A stretch of 64,000 bases of DNA from Thermogemmatispora tikiterensis. GTDB taxonomy: Bacteria > Chloroflexota > Ktedonobacteria > Ktedonobacterales > Ktedonobacteraceae. This document shows, piece after piece, positions 1 to 8,369 of the stretch. Under the pieces are notes generated by a model. That model worked only from the letters and a program-made list of their open reading frames with translations, was not told the origin of the DNA and did no database searches. The stretch spans positions 3,253,236 through 3,317,235 of the forward strand of contig NZ_MCIF01000002.1 in the NCBI RefSeq assembly GCF_003268475.1, read 5' to 3'. Position 1 is the stretch's first letter. Each line of letters starts with the position of its first letter. The translations under genes and the position numbers were made by a program.

Positions 1-2110
1 TATTCTGTTGGCGCTGCTTTTCGCGATCTACACGCCGGTGGCGGCGGTGGCCGGAGCTTTGCGGCAGAGTGAGGCGCTGGTGGCGAGCGCCCGACGGGCG
101 ACACTGGCGGTGGCGGCTTTCCTGCTGCTGGCTTCGGGGGCCTTGGTGGCCTCGTTTCTATTGCACGATTTTGGCGTCAGCTATGTGGCTCAGCATTCCA
201 GCCTGAGCATGCCCTGGTACTACGTGACAGCGGCTTTCTACGGCGGTCAGGAGGGTTCGCTGCTCTACTGGGCATTGACGCTGGCATTGTTCTCAGCCAT
301 CTTCGTGGTGACCTCGCGCCGCGCGCCCGCGGCCCTGGTCCCCTATGTCCTGGCGACACTGATGGCCATCGAGGCCTTTTTCCTGGTGGTACTGGCGACA
401 GTCTCCAGTCCTTTTGTACGTCTTGCCCATCCTCCCGCCGACGGTGTGGGGCTGAATCCACTGCTGATGGACCCGGGCATGCTGCTGCATCCGCCGCTGC
501 TGCTGATGGGGTATATGAGCTTCTCGCTACCCTTTGCCTTCGCAGTGGCAGCGATGATTACGGGGCGGCTCGATAGTGAATGGCTGCGGGCGCTCCGACG
601 TTGGATGCTGGCCGCCTGGACGATCCAGAGCGCCGGGCTGCTCATGGGTGCCTGGTGGGCCTACCATGTCCTCGGCTGGGGCGGCTACTGGGGCTGGGAC
701 CCGGTGGAGAATGCGGCGCTCTTGCCCTGGCTGACGGCGACGGCTTTCCTGCACTCAACAATGGTGCAGGAGCGCCGCGGCATGCTGAAGGTCTGGAATC
801 TGGGGCTGGTCATCGCTTCTTTCGCCCTGTCTATCTTCGGCACCTTCGAGGTGCGCAGTGGTGTCATTAGCTCGGTCCACTCTTTCGCCTACTCGACCAT
901 CGGCTCCTATTTCCTGGCCTTCCTGGCGCTGGTGATCGTCTTCAGCCTGGGCCTTTTCCTGTTCCGCTTACCCCGCCTGCGCGCGGAGCAGGAGTTTGAT
1001 TCGGTGGTCTCGCGCGAGGGCATCTTTTTGGTGAATAATTTGCTGCTGGTCGGGATCGCCTTCGCCACGCTCTGGGGGACGCTCTTCCCCCTGATTTCGG
1101 CAGCTATGCGCCACGAGGAGATGAGTGTTGGGGCGCCTTTCTATAACCAGGTGACCGGCCCGCTCTTCTTGCTGCTCCTGCTGGCGATGGGGATCGGCCC
1201 GCTGCTGGCCTGGCGCCGTACGTCATTCCAGGCATTGCGTCGCAATTTGGGTCTACCCGCCTTGCTGGCGGCTCTCTGCGCCGCCATTCTGCCTCTGCTT
1301 GGGGTTCCGTCTTTGTGGGCAAATGTGGCTTTTGCAGTCTGTAGCTTCACCGGCAGCGCGATCCTGTATGAGTTATGGCGCGGGGTACGGGTACGCCACC
1401 GCCACGGCGAGTCGTACGTGCGCGCGCTGCTGATGCTCTTTGCACGCTATCGCCGCCGCTACGGAGGCTACCTGGTTCATCTCGGCCTGCTGATTCTGGC
1501 CGTCGGGGTCATTGGCTCCCACTTCTTCCAGCAACAGAGCGACGCGACCTTGAAGCCTGGCCAGCAGGTGAGCATCGCCGGCTATCAGCTCGTCTATCTG
1601 GGCAATATCGAGGACTTCTATCCCGAGAAAGATGTGGTGGTAGCTCAGTTCCAGATCTGGCAACACGGTCAGCTCCTCCGCTATATCTACCCCGGGCGCC
1701 AGATCTACCATAATTTCAGCGACCAGCCGGCCAGTATGATCTCGATTACAACCTACGGGCTGACGGATCTTTACGTCTTCCTTGAAGACTGGCAGGGGGC
1801 TGCCCAGGCAACCATCCATATTTACGTGAATCCGTTGACGGTCCTGGTTTGGTTCGGCGGACTGGTCTTGATACTGGGCGGCGTGGTCTGCTGGTGGCCG
1901 GAGCCACCCACGTCCTTGCGCTCAGGCCGTCTGGTGCGCCCGCTCACCATCGCTGAGGCGACCACGGTCTCTGACAGGTCGCCTGTTCAGGCCGCGCAGG
2001 AGAAAGCCGTCGTTGCCTCGGCCCAGGCTGTTGAGCGCTCCGCAACGTCGCCCACGCCAGGCCCTTCGGACTCTCGTTCAAGGGAGCCCGGCGAGGAGGT
2101 GAGCCAATGA
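1..2110 (+). CDS. ccmF: Cytochrome c maturation heme lyase CcmF (5' end cut by window edge)
   Basis: CcmF is the membrane core of the system I heme lyase that attaches heme to the CXXCH motifs of apocytochrome c outside the membrane. The visible part is about 700 residues, close to full length (usual 640-700). The reading frame is still open at base 2, so the true start lies just upstream and roughly 20 residues are missing. The tryptophan-rich WWD motif is clear (GGYWGWDPVENAALLPWL, residues about 225-242), between many hydrophobic helices. A soluble loop near residues 500-590 precedes the last helix, and a poorly conserved hydrophilic tail ends the protein. The stop overlaps the ccmH start (ATGA at 2107-2110), so translation is coupled. 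CcmE, the heme chaperone that normally precedes ccmF, is not in view and may lie upstream. Confidence 0.95.
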   Translation, partial: ILLALLFAIYTPVAAVAGALRQSEALVASARRATLAVAAFLLLASGALVASFLLHDFGVSYVAQHSSLSMPWYYVTAAFYGGQEGSLLYWALTLALFSAIFVVTSRRAPAALVPYVLATLMAIEAFFLVVLATVSSPFVRLAHPPADGVGLNPLLMDPGMLLHPPLLLMGYMSFSLPFAFAVAAMITGRLDSEWLRALRRWMLAAWTIQSAGLLMGAWWAYHVLGWGGYWGWDPVENAALLPWLTATAFLHSTMVQERRGMLKVWNLGLVIASFALSIFGTFEVRSGVISSVHSFAYSTIGSYFLAFLALVIVFSLGLFLFRLPRLRAEQEFDSVVSREGIFLVNNLLLVGIAFATLWGTLFPLISAAMRHEEMSVGAPFYNQVTGPLFLLLLLAMGIGPLLAWRRTSFQALRRNLGLPALLAALCAAILPLLGVPSLWANVAFAVCSFTGSAILYELWRGVRVRHRHGESYVRALLMLFARYRRRYGGYLVHLGLLILAVGVIGSHFFQQQSDATLKPGQQVSIAGYQLVYLGNIEDFYPEKDVVVAQFQIWQHGQLLRYIYPGRQIYHNFSDQPASMISITTYGLTDLYVFLEDWQGAAQATIHIYVNPLTVLVWFGGLVLILGGVVCWWPEPPTSLRSGRLVRPLTIAEATTVSDRSPVQAAQEKAVVASAQAVERSATSPTPGPSDSRSREPGEEVSQ

Positions 2111-2673
2111 GACGACTGCCGATCCGAGCGCTGGTCCCGGCAGTGGGGCTGCTGCTCGTTGTGAGCATCGCGCTCGTTTGGTGGTTTGTTTATCTCTCCC
2201 ATCCAAAGACGACGACTCTGGATCAGCGGGTCGCCGAGGTGGCTTCTCAGCTGCGCTGCCCCATCTGCCAGGGCGAGTCAGTTCAGGATTCGCCTTCAGA
2301 GCTGGCGCAGCAGATGCGCGCGGTCATCCGCCAACAGCTTCAAGAGGGCCGCTCGGAGCAGGAAGTGATCCAGTACTTTGTGGATCGCTACGGGGAGACG
2401 ATCCTCTGGAATCCGCCTCGCCAGGGCTTCAGTCTACTGGTCTGGCTGATCCCGCCGGCCATGCTGCTGGGTGGCGCTGTGCTCATCTTCTTTGTCGTGC
2501 GTGAGTGGCGTCAACGCCGGGCGGCTGATTCTCTCACCGCTTCGGCTGCCGCGGCGATAGTGCCCTCGGAGGCCGTGCCGGACGAGGAGCTGGAACGCTA
2601 TCGCGCTGAGCTGGAGGCCGAGCTGGCCGCCGATGATCCGCTCTTCCAACCGTCGCATGTGCAGAGGGGGTAA
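2107..2673 (+). CDS. ccmH: Cytochrome c maturation thioreductase CcmH
   Basis: CcmH/CycL-family protein that keeps the apocytochrome CXXCH cysteines reduced for heme attachment. Residues 1-30 form an N-terminal membrane anchor. The redox motif LRCPICQGESVQDSPSELA follows near residues 50-70 with its two cysteines (CPIC). The conserved segment QYFVDRYGETIL leads into a second hydrophobic helix (about residues 115-140) and an acidic cytoplasmic tail. At 188 residues it is the short CcmH form without the TPR extension of E. coli CcmH. The start codon overlaps the ccmF stop and the stop overlaps the next ATG by one base, so it sits in a tight operon. Confidence 0.95.
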   Translation: MRRLPIRALVPAVGLLLVVSIALVWWFVYLSHPKTTTLDQRVAEVASQLRCPICQGESVQDSPSELAQQMRAVIRQQLQEGRSEQEVIQYFVDRYGETILWNPPRQGFSLLVWLIPPAMLLGGAVLIFFVVREWRQRRAADSLTASAAAAIVPSEAVPDEELERYRAELEAELAADDPLFQPSHVQRG

Positions 2674-3071
2674 TGATGATCTTCCCTGGTTCGCCGCTGG
2701 CTCTGCTGCTAGCTGTCCCGCTCGGGCTGCTGGCCCTGGCCCTGGTGCTCTATCCGCTGGCACGTCCTGCAGGTCGCCAAGCAGGCGTCTCCGCTGAAGC
2801 AGGGAGAGATTTGGCCGGGGCTGCCTCACCACCGCTGGCTCCGTCTGAAGAGGAGACAGCAGCGCGTGCCGCCCTCCATGAGGTGGAGCTGGAATATCAA
2901 CTTGGCAATCTGACGGAAACTGATTACCGCTCCTTGCGGGAGCGCTATCTGCGGCGCGCGCTGCTCGCTATCAAGGAGCGCCATACACGCGAAAAGGAAC
3001 TCGATGCCCTGATTGAAGAGCGATTGCGCCTGTTGAGGGAGGAAGATGTCGGAAGAAGCAACGGTGTCTAG
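2673..3071 (+). CDS. Small membrane protein of the ccm operon, CcmI-like N-terminal module
   Basis: A 132-residue protein with one N-terminal hydrophobic helix (about residues 5-28), a Pro/Ala/Ser linker, then a charged helical hairpin containing ELEYQLGNLTETDYRSLRER (about residues 72-91). That pattern (helix, Gly-x-Leu-Thr/Ser-x-x-Asp/Glu-Tyr, helix) is often found in proteins encoded beside ccm genes and resembles the N-terminal part of CcmI-type proteins and SHOCT-like hairpins. It probably works as an accessory factor at the CcmF/H heme lyase; this is inferred from position. The start overlaps the ccmH stop by one base and the 3' end overlaps the next gene by 26 bases. A second ATG three bases in is equally possible. 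Confidence 0.75.
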   Translation: MMIFPGSPLALLLAVPLGLLALALVLYPLARPAGRQAGVSAEAGRDLAGAASPPLAPSEEETAARAALHEVELEYQLGNLTETDYRSLRERYLRRALLAIKERHTREKELDALIEERLRLLREEDVGRSNGV

Positions 3072-4458
3072 TGGTGGGCCTGCCGGTGGTCGCCTTATCT
3101 TGACCGTGACGATACCTCTGTTATCGCTCCTTGCGCTGCTCTGGCTCTTGATACCAGTAGCCCCAACCCAGGCAGCGAGCAGCGCCAGCACGGGCACGAT
3201 CCGCGGTCATCTGGTCAACGGAACCCATAACAATGCGCCGGTAGCGGGACAAAGCGTGACGCTGCAGATGGCGCAGGACGGTTCGGCTCGCGATCTGACT
3301 ACGCTCAAGACTGATAGCCAGGGGGCTTTTCTCTTCACCGGCCTGGCCACTGCCAGCACGGTCAAGTACGCGGTCTATACCCGCTACCAGGGGGCTCAGT
3401 ACGTCTCTGACCTGGTCGATCTCAGTAAACAGGCAGTACAGCAGATCGAGCTAATAGTCTACGATGCTACCAGTAGTAGCGCTGATCTGGCCGTGGTCCA
3501 GGCTACGATTCTGATTCATGAGCCGGATGCCAGCAAGGGGACGTTCACGGTTTCGGAGATCTACTTTTTCCAGAACGTGGGGAAGACAACCTATGTGGGG
3601 TCGCTGAATGCCAGCCAGGGACGCCCGAATGCCCTGCTCTTCTCGCTGCCCCAGGGGGCGCGTAACGTGGCCCTGGACCAGGGTTTTAACAGCGTCGAGG
3701 CCATTCAGGTCGCAGGTGGCTTCGCCAGCGATGCGGCGGTACCTCCAGGCGAGACACAATTTTCTTTCTCATTCGAGGTGCCTTATCAGAGCACCAGCTA
3801 TGATTTTGCCTATACGTTCTTCTATCCAACGGTTCAGCTCTCGGTCTTGACACCACCTGCCCTGCAGGCCAGCTCGGGCGCCTTGTCCTCCAAGGGGTTG
3901 ATGACAGCGAATAGCCATCCCTACCTGCTGTTGCAAAATCAGAATTTCCGCAGCGGCGACCAGGTTCATGTCAGGCTGCAGGGTCTGCCACTGAGCAGCA
4001 GTCAGAGCCAACACCAGGGGTTGTTCCTGGTTCCAACCTGGGTCTGGCTGGTCGGTGGCGTGCTGGTAATGCTGGCGATCATTGTGCTATCCTCGCTGCT
4101 CTACCACCTCTTCCAGCGCTGGCGCGAGAGCAAGCCTCGGGGGCACCCCCATGCCCAGAAGCGCCCTGCTCATACGCATGCTGAGCTAGAGGCAACGCGC
4201 ACCCGCGACAAGGCCGACGCCGGGAGCGGCGAGCAGGATCGCCTCCTGCACCAGTTGCTGGAGCTGGATAAGGCTTTCGAGGAGGGACGGCTCAAGAAGA
4301 CGGAGTATACCGAGGAGCGCGCCAGGATCAAGGAGCGCCTGCGCGTTCTGTTGAGCCTTGAGCAGGAAAAAGAGCACCGCCGTGGAGCGAAGGAGCGCCC
4401 GACCGCGGGGAGTTCGCGCTCGTCTTCCAATGCCAAACGTCGGTCAGGGAAAAGCTGA
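3046..4458 (+). CDS. Exported/membrane-anchored protein with carboxypeptidase-regulatory-like domain in ccm operon
   Basis: A 470-residue protein starting at an ATG preceded by GGGAGGAAG and lying 26 bases inside the previous gene. Order: N-terminal signal/anchor helix (about 17-42, ending near Ala-rich APTQAASS), a beta-sandwich like CarboxypepD_reg (about 50-125, motif around DSQGAFLFTGL), a second extracellular beta-rich region (about 145-310), a C-terminal transmembrane helix (about 331-355), and a cytoplasmic basic tail. The tail holds a charged hairpin, LLELDKAFEEGRLKKTEY (about 400-417), similar in layout to the hairpin of the preceding gene product. Similar proteins occur in chloroflexal ccm clusters, but I do not know a defined role. 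It could position a substrate or heme-handling complex outside the membrane. Confidence 0.7.
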   Translation: MSEEATVSSGGPAGGRLILTVTIPLLSLLALLWLLIPVAPTQAASSASTGTIRGHLVNGTHNNAPVAGQSVTLQMAQDGSARDLTTLKTDSQGAFLFTGLATASTVKYAVYTRYQGAQYVSDLVDLSKQAVQQIELIVYDATSSSADLAVVQATILIHEPDASKGTFTVSEIYFFQNVGKTTYVGSLNASQGRPNALLFSLPQGARNVALDQGFNSVEAIQVAGGFASDAAVPPGETQFSFSFEVPYQSTSYDFAYTFFYPTVQLSVLTPPALQASSGALSSKGLMTANSHPYLLLQNQNFRSGDQVHVRLQGLPLSSSQSQHQGLFLVPTWVWLVGGVLVMLAIIVLSSLLYHLFQRWRESKPRGHPHAQKRPAHTHAELEATRTRDKADAGSGEQDRLLHQLLELDKAFEEGRLKKTEYTEERARIKERLRVLLSLEQEKEHRRGAKERPTAGSSRSSSNAKRRSGKS

Positions 4459-4560
4459 GGCGCAGCCACCACGTGAGACCGGATACCTGGAGCTGACTGG
4501 CCAGGCTGCTGCAGAGAGCAGGCGCGAGAGGCTTACGATTAAGAAGAGAAGCGAAGCGGG

Positions 4561-5385
4561 ATGACATACATAGGTAGCGATGAGAGAATAAGCAAGCGAC
4601 GATCTGATCCGACCTGTACAGAGGGGTCTTCGCTGGCCCAGGACGCCAGAAGGCAGGAGGCGTCTCCCCGGCCAGAGGCGGAGCGGCCTTTAGTGGAGAT
4701 CGAGGGGCTGAGGAAGAGTTTCGCCTTTCGCCCAGTGCTACGTGGGATCGATCTGAGCCTGCGGGCCGGCGAGCGGCTTGCTTTGCTAGGCGCCAACGGA
4801 GCTGGCAAAACGACGCTCCTGCGTATCCTGGCCTGTCTGACGCGTCCTACAGCAGGTCACGCCCTGGTGGCGGGCCTGGACTGTGTCCACGATGCTCAGG
4901 AGGTACGGCGGCTGGTGGGCTTCGTGGCGCATCAACCCTATCTTTACGAGGAGCTGACCGCGCTGGAAAACCTGCTCTTCTTCGCGCGCATGTATGGGGT
5001 GGCGAGAGGACGCGAGCGCGCACTCTTGCTGCTGGAGCGGGTCGGTCTGGCCCGGCGTGCCCGTGACCGTGTTGGCTCGCTCTCGCGCGGCCAGCTGCAA
5101 CGCCTGGCCCTGGCTCGCGCATTGCTGCATGGGCCGCGCCTGCTCCTGCTGGATGAGGCCGAAACAGGGCTGGATGAAGCTGGCACGGCCCTCCTGTCTA
5201 CATTGCTGGCCGAGCATATGGCTGAAGGCGGAACGCTGATTCTGACGACCCATCGGCCCGAGTTTGCCCTGCAACAGGCAGATCGCCTGGTAATGCTCAA
5301 AGATGGGCGGATCGTCTATCACGAGACCGTGGCGGGCCTGGAGCTGGCACAGGTGCGCCGGGCCTATCAGGAGGTGGTTGGCTGA
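4561..5385 (+). CDS. ccmA: Heme-exporter type ABC ATPase CcmA
   Basis: ATPase of the CcmABCD complex, which uses ATP to release holo-CcmE from CcmC/D in system I maturation. Walker A is GANGAGKTTLL (about residues 77-87), the signature is SLSRGQLQRLALARALL (about 176-192) and Walker B is RLLLLDEAETGLD (about 196-208), with the switch histidine in LTTHRPE. At 274 residues it is longer than usual (about 200-230) because of a 45-residue polar N-terminal extension. An internal start is possible, but the first ATG follows a purine-rich AAGAAGAGAAGCGAAG stretch. The TGA overlaps the ccmB ATG (TGATG), showing tight coupling. Confidence 0.9.
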   Translation: MTYIGSDERISKRRSDPTCTEGSSLAQDARRQEASPRPEAERPLVEIEGLRKSFAFRPVLRGIDLSLRAGERLALLGANGAGKTTLLRILACLTRPTAGHALVAGLDCVHDAQEVRRLVGFVAHQPYLYEELTALENLLFFARMYGVARGRERALLLLERVGLARRARDRVGSLSRGQLQRLALARALLHGPRLLLLDEAETGLDEAGTALLSTLLAEHMAEGGTLILTTHRPEFALQQADRLVMLKDGRIVYHETVAGLELAQVRRAYQEVVG

Positions 5386-6071
5386 TGAGTACGTTGAGCA
5401 CTCTGCGTCTTTTGTGCAGCCAGGTGCTGGCGATTCTTGGCAAAGATATCCGTTATGAGTTGCGCAGCAAGCAAACCTGGCTGGGTATGGGCCTCTTCGC
5501 CCTGCTGGTCTTTGTGATCTTTAATTTCGCCTTTGATCTGCGCGTTGAGAATCGGGCGGCTGTGGCCCCTGGGGCCCTCTGGGTGGCCTTTGTCTTCGCA
5601 AGCTTGCTCGGCCTGGGACGCACTATTGCCGCTGAGCGCGAGGGTGGCTCTCTGGATCGTTTGCTGCTCTGTCCAGTAGATCGCCGCGCTATCTACCTGG
5701 CGAAGTTGCTCGGCAACCTGCTCTTCATCGGCGTCGTTGAACTGGTTGCCCTGCCAATCTTCGCCGCCCTCTTCTCGGTTCCTCTCTTCAGCGGCGAGCT
5801 GCTCCCGATCGTCCTGCTCGGCACCCTCGGCGTGGCCATCATTGGCACCCTCTTTTCGGCGATGACCGCCGCCACGCGCGCGCGTGAGTTGCTGCTGCCG
5901 CTGTTAGTCTTTCCGCTGATTGTGCCAGTCGTGATCGCTGCAGTGCGGGCCACGGGGGCGCTGATGATCGCGGCTCCTGACGAGCCGCCCTGGCTGGGAC
6001 TGCTGACCGCCTTCGACGTGATCTTTTTCAGCCTGGCACTCCTGACCTTCTCCTATGTGATTGAGGAGTAA
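5385..6071 (+). CDS. ccmB: Heme-exporter type membrane protein CcmB
   Basis: The 228-residue permease-like partner of CcmA. Six hydrophobic segments are visible, and near the N-terminus the family-typical segment KDIRYELRSKQTW (about residues 21-33) is followed by a helix. The TIAAEREGGSLDRLLLCPVD block (about 84-103) is the conserved cytoplasmic region that contacts the ATPase. Length is normal for the family (about 220). It is translationally coupled to ccmA through TGATG. After its stop comes a 44-83 base junction with an unusual repeat and hairpin before ccmC. Confidence 0.93.
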   Translation: MSTLSTLRLLCSQVLAILGKDIRYELRSKQTWLGMGLFALLVFVIFNFAFDLRVENRAAVAPGALWVAFVFASLLGLGRTIAAEREGGSLDRLLLCPVDRRAIYLAKLLGNLLFIGVVELVALPIFAALFSVPLFSGELLPIVLLGTLGVAIIGTLFSAMTAATRARELLLPLLVFPLIVPVVIAAVRATGALMIAAPDEPPWLGLLTAFDVIFFSLALLTFSYVIEE

Positions 6072-6090
6072 ATGAAGCGTGAGTGATCTG

Positions 6091-6108
6091 TTGTTGTTGT
6101 TGTTGTTG
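6091..6108 (+). repeat. (TTG)6 trinucleotide run in ccmB-ccmC junction
   Basis: Six perfect TTG units lie 20 bases after the ccmB stop. They are followed within ten bases by a perfect hairpin and then the ccmC ribosome-binding site. Such a run could slip in length and change the leader of ccmC, but this is only an inference. Confidence 0.9.
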
Positions 6109-6117
6109 ACGAGGGAT

Positions 6118-6142
6118 GGCGGGCTGCCAGCCCGCCAGGAGG
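6118..6142 (+). promoter_or_regulatory. Hairpin immediately before ccmC Shine-Dalgarno
   Basis: GGCGGGCT-GCC-AGCCCGCC (6118-6136) is a perfect 8-bp inverted repeat with a three-base loop. The AGGAGG ribosome-binding site (6137-6142) starts at the very next base, and the preferred ccmC ATG is at 6155. Because the hairpin abuts the ribosome site, it could act as an mRNA stability or processing element, or tune ccmC translation relative to ccmAB. Confidence 0.6.
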
Positions 6143-6154
6143 AAAACGGCACGT

Positions 6155-6898
6155 ATGGCTGTGATCAATAAGACAGGCGCGCCCCTTCAGGAGGCCGCAG
6201 CGCCGATGAGAAGGCCCACCTTGCCTATTGCCTCGCTGCTGCTAGGCGCCCTGGCATTTGTGGGCATGATGATCTCTATCTGGGTGATCTTTCTCTATGC
6301 CCCCACAGATGCTATCGAGGGCCTCTCACAGCGTATTTTCTACTTTCATGTGCCAGTGGCCTGGCTGGCCATGCTCTCATTCGTGATTGTGGCCCTGGGA
6401 GGGGCTGTCTATCTGTGGCGCGAAGACGAGCGCTGGGACTGGCTGGCGCTGGCTGCCGCAGAGGCCGGCGCCATCTTTACGACGCTGACGCTGGTGACTG
6501 GCTCACTCTGGGGCCGTGCGACCTGGGGCACCTGGTGGACCTGGGACGCCCGCCTGACGACGAGCCTGATTCTCTGGTTCCTCTACATCGCTTATCTGAT
6601 GCTGCGCAGCTATCTTGGCAAAACGTCTACGAGTGCGCGCGCCGGCGCGGTGCTGGCAATCCTCGGCGTGATCGATGTCCCTATTATCTATGAATCGGTA
6701 AACTGGTGGCGTACCCTCCACCCAGCAGCGGAGATCGGCACCCCTGGGGCCCTCCCCCCCTCGGTCGTACTGGTCCTGATGCTCTCCCTGGCCAGCTTCA
6801 CGCTCTTTTACTGCGTGCTGCTGATCCAACTCTATCAGCTGGTACGTCTCCAACATCTGACGTCGCGGCTGCGCGCCCGTCTGCAGGTAGTCGATTGA
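6155..6898 (+). CDS. ccmC: Heme-handling membrane protein CcmC
   Basis: CcmC delivers heme to CcmE in system I cytochrome c maturation. The 247-residue protein shows six hydrophobic helices, a heme-ligand type histidine in FYFHVPVAW (about residue 65), the tryptophan motif WGTWWTWDARLTT (about residues 127-139) and a second histidine in WWRTLHP (about 191). The ATG at 6155 was chosen over an in-frame ATG at 6116 because AGGAGG lies 12 bases before 6155, while the earlier ATG falls inside a hairpin arm and lacks a ribosome site. It follows ccmB by 83 bases and precedes ccmD by 102 bases. Confidence 0.93.
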   Translation: MAVINKTGAPLQEAAAPMRRPTLPIASLLLGALAFVGMMISIWVIFLYAPTDAIEGLSQRIFYFHVPVAWLAMLSFVIVALGGAVYLWREDERWDWLALAAAEAGAIFTTLTLVTGSLWGRATWGTWWTWDARLTTSLILWFLYIAYLMLRSYLGKTSTSARAGAVLAILGVIDVPIIYESVNWWRTLHPAAEIGTPGALPPSVVLVLMLSLASFTLFYCVLLIQLYQLVRLQHLTSRLRARLQVVD

Positions 6899-7000
6899 TA
6901 ATAAGAGGAAGGTGCAAAGCGTCGATGATGTTGGCCTACGTTGCGGCCCGCTGCCTGTCCGGCACGGAGCCAGCGTCGAGGAAGAGGAGGTACTGACAAC

Positions 7001-7147
7001 ATGGTGTATATGGTCATCGCTTACGCCCTGGTGTGGGCCGGGCTGTTCGCTTATCTGGCCTTCATCGCGCTGCGCATTCGCGCGGTGCGCACTGAGCTGG
7101 CGGCGGTCGAGGAGCTGGTGCGTGAGCACGAAGCGCGACAAGAGTAG
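7001..7147 (+). CDS. ccmD: Small membrane protein CcmD
   Basis: A 48-residue protein with one hydrophobic helix (MVYMVIAYALVWAGLFAYLA) followed by a charged helix rich in Arg and Glu, the standard CcmD layout. CcmD stabilises the CcmABC complex and its release of holo-CcmE. The ATG at 7001 follows AGAGGAGG with a ten-base spacing; longer in-frame extensions start at 6941 but lack a ribosome site. Its place directly after ccmC is the usual one, which supports the call more than sequence identity can for so short a protein. Confidence 0.85.
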   Translation: MVYMVIAYALVWAGLFAYLAFIALRIRAVRTELAAVEELVREHEARQE

Positions 7148-7223
7148 CCGCCACGCTACCAGACGTGGAGAGAGGCGTGATCTGCCTGAGTTAAGGGGCC
7201 AGGTCCCTCTTGCCTTTCCTTTG

Positions 7224-7232
7224 TGATATGAT
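7224..7232 (+). promoter_or_regulatory. Extended -10 promoter for the DUF3054 gene
   Basis: TGATATGAT gives a TGn extension plus a TATGAT -10 box (7227-7232), 34 bases before the chosen ATG at 7266. No good -35 box lies 17 bases upstream, which is usual for extended -10 promoters. Confidence 0.45.
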
Positions 7233-7265
7233 CTTTGGCATAGATTGTTCAGGAGAAACAGAATA

Positions 7266-7760
7266 ATGGCAGCAATGGAGAGAAACCTCGAAGAGCCTGG
7301 TCAGCAGCCACCGGCGTCGTCCCCTGCCCCCCTGAAGACGACGCCTGGCTACGTGGCCAACCTGGTAGTTGGGGATGTACTCGTTTTTCTACTGTTTGCT
7401 TTCTTCGGCTTGACGAGCCATCATGAGTTGAACGGCGGGGTCCTTCCTGCTCAAATCGTGACGGTGGCTCTGCCTTTCATGCTGGGCTGGTTCCTGGTCG
7501 CCCCCTGGCTGGGAGTCTATCGTCGCAAGTTGGAGACGAGCACGCGCCTCATGACGTTCTATACGCTGCGCGCCTGGATCATCTCCTGGCCGGTGGCAAT
7601 GGGAATGCGCTGGCTCTTCGTCGAGCGCTTGCATCCTGTCCCACTCGATGCTTTCCTGACGTTCTCGCTGGTGGTCTTCTTCACTGTCCTGGTGCTCCTG
7701 ATGGTCTGGCGCTGGCCATTCGCCTGGTACCGGAGCGGGCGGACCCGTGGTCTTCACTAG
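7266..7760 (+). CDS. DUF3054 family membrane protein
   Basis: A 164-residue integral membrane protein with four hydrophobic helices after a Pro/Ser-rich N-terminal 25 residues. The pattern GDVLVFLLFAFFG, then SHH, then a long helix and a Trp-rich segment matches what I recall of the DUF3054 family, whose function is unknown. The ATG at 7266 follows AGGAGA (7251-7256); an in-frame TTG at 7245 would put the ribosome site inside the gene. It is a single gene with its own likely promoter, after the ccm operon. Confidence 0.7.
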   Translation: MAAMERNLEEPGQQPPASSPAPLKTTPGYVANLVVGDVLVFLLFAFFGLTSHHELNGGVLPAQIVTVALPFMLGWFLVAPWLGVYRRKLETSTRLMTFYTLRAWIISWPVAMGMRWLFVERLHPVPLDAFLTFSLVVFFTVLVLLMVWRWPFAWYRSGRTRGLH

Positions 7761-8369
7761 CCGCCAGCAGGGGCAGAGCTGACTGGACAGTGGAAGGAAG
7801 CCTGTGCCCGTCAATAGATTCCTCAACACACTCGCTTCTTCCTCTCTGCCCTGCCTGGCAAGGGCGTCTGTCTGTCTCTGGCTCTCCCCCAGATTTACCA
7901 GCCCACTGGCCTCCAGCAGGCGTCTATTGCAATCTCGGAGACGATGCGCTATCCTCTCCGAAAGGAGGGTGGGGCACACACTCGTACTCATTGACGATTC
8001 GTTAGCTCATTACCGCAAGTAGACCCTGGCCCGACTCAGGCTATGGCCGGACACGATCCGGCCCGGCCAGTGAAGCGACCCCCTTCCCTTCACCAGCCGC
8101 CGCAGTCGTGCCGTGAGCGCAGCAAACTGAGGTAGGCAGTAGGCAGATGGCAGCGAGGCAGGTAGCTTGATTGATCGCGTGGTCTGGTGGCTAAAGAGCT
8201 GGATAGGTGGATGAGTTGACTCCGGAAAGAGCGGCGGGTTGTCCGACCGGCCTCAGTGCAGCCAGGCGAGACTGAGGGCGCAGGGGCGTTCGCTCATTCG
8301 CCTGCTTTTATCCAGCGGCAGTCACCAACCAGTCTCAGAGCAGAGAAGACAAGAGGAGAGAAGAGCGCC
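7761..8369. other. 609-base gap without a clear gene; contains nested GC hairpin
   Basis: No convincing reading frame. The only structure that stands out is at 8026-8070. An outer CTGGCC/GGCCAG pair (8026-8031, 8065-8070) encloses an inner GGCCGG/CCGGCC stem (8045-8050, 8058-8063) with a seven-base loop. A lone TTGACG at 7990 has no -10 partner. The region may carry the leader of the following gene, but I cannot assign a known RNA family. Confidence 0.5.

Noticed and set aside
7990..8020. TTGACG as a -35 box
   Set aside because: No -10-like hexamer at 16-18 bases.
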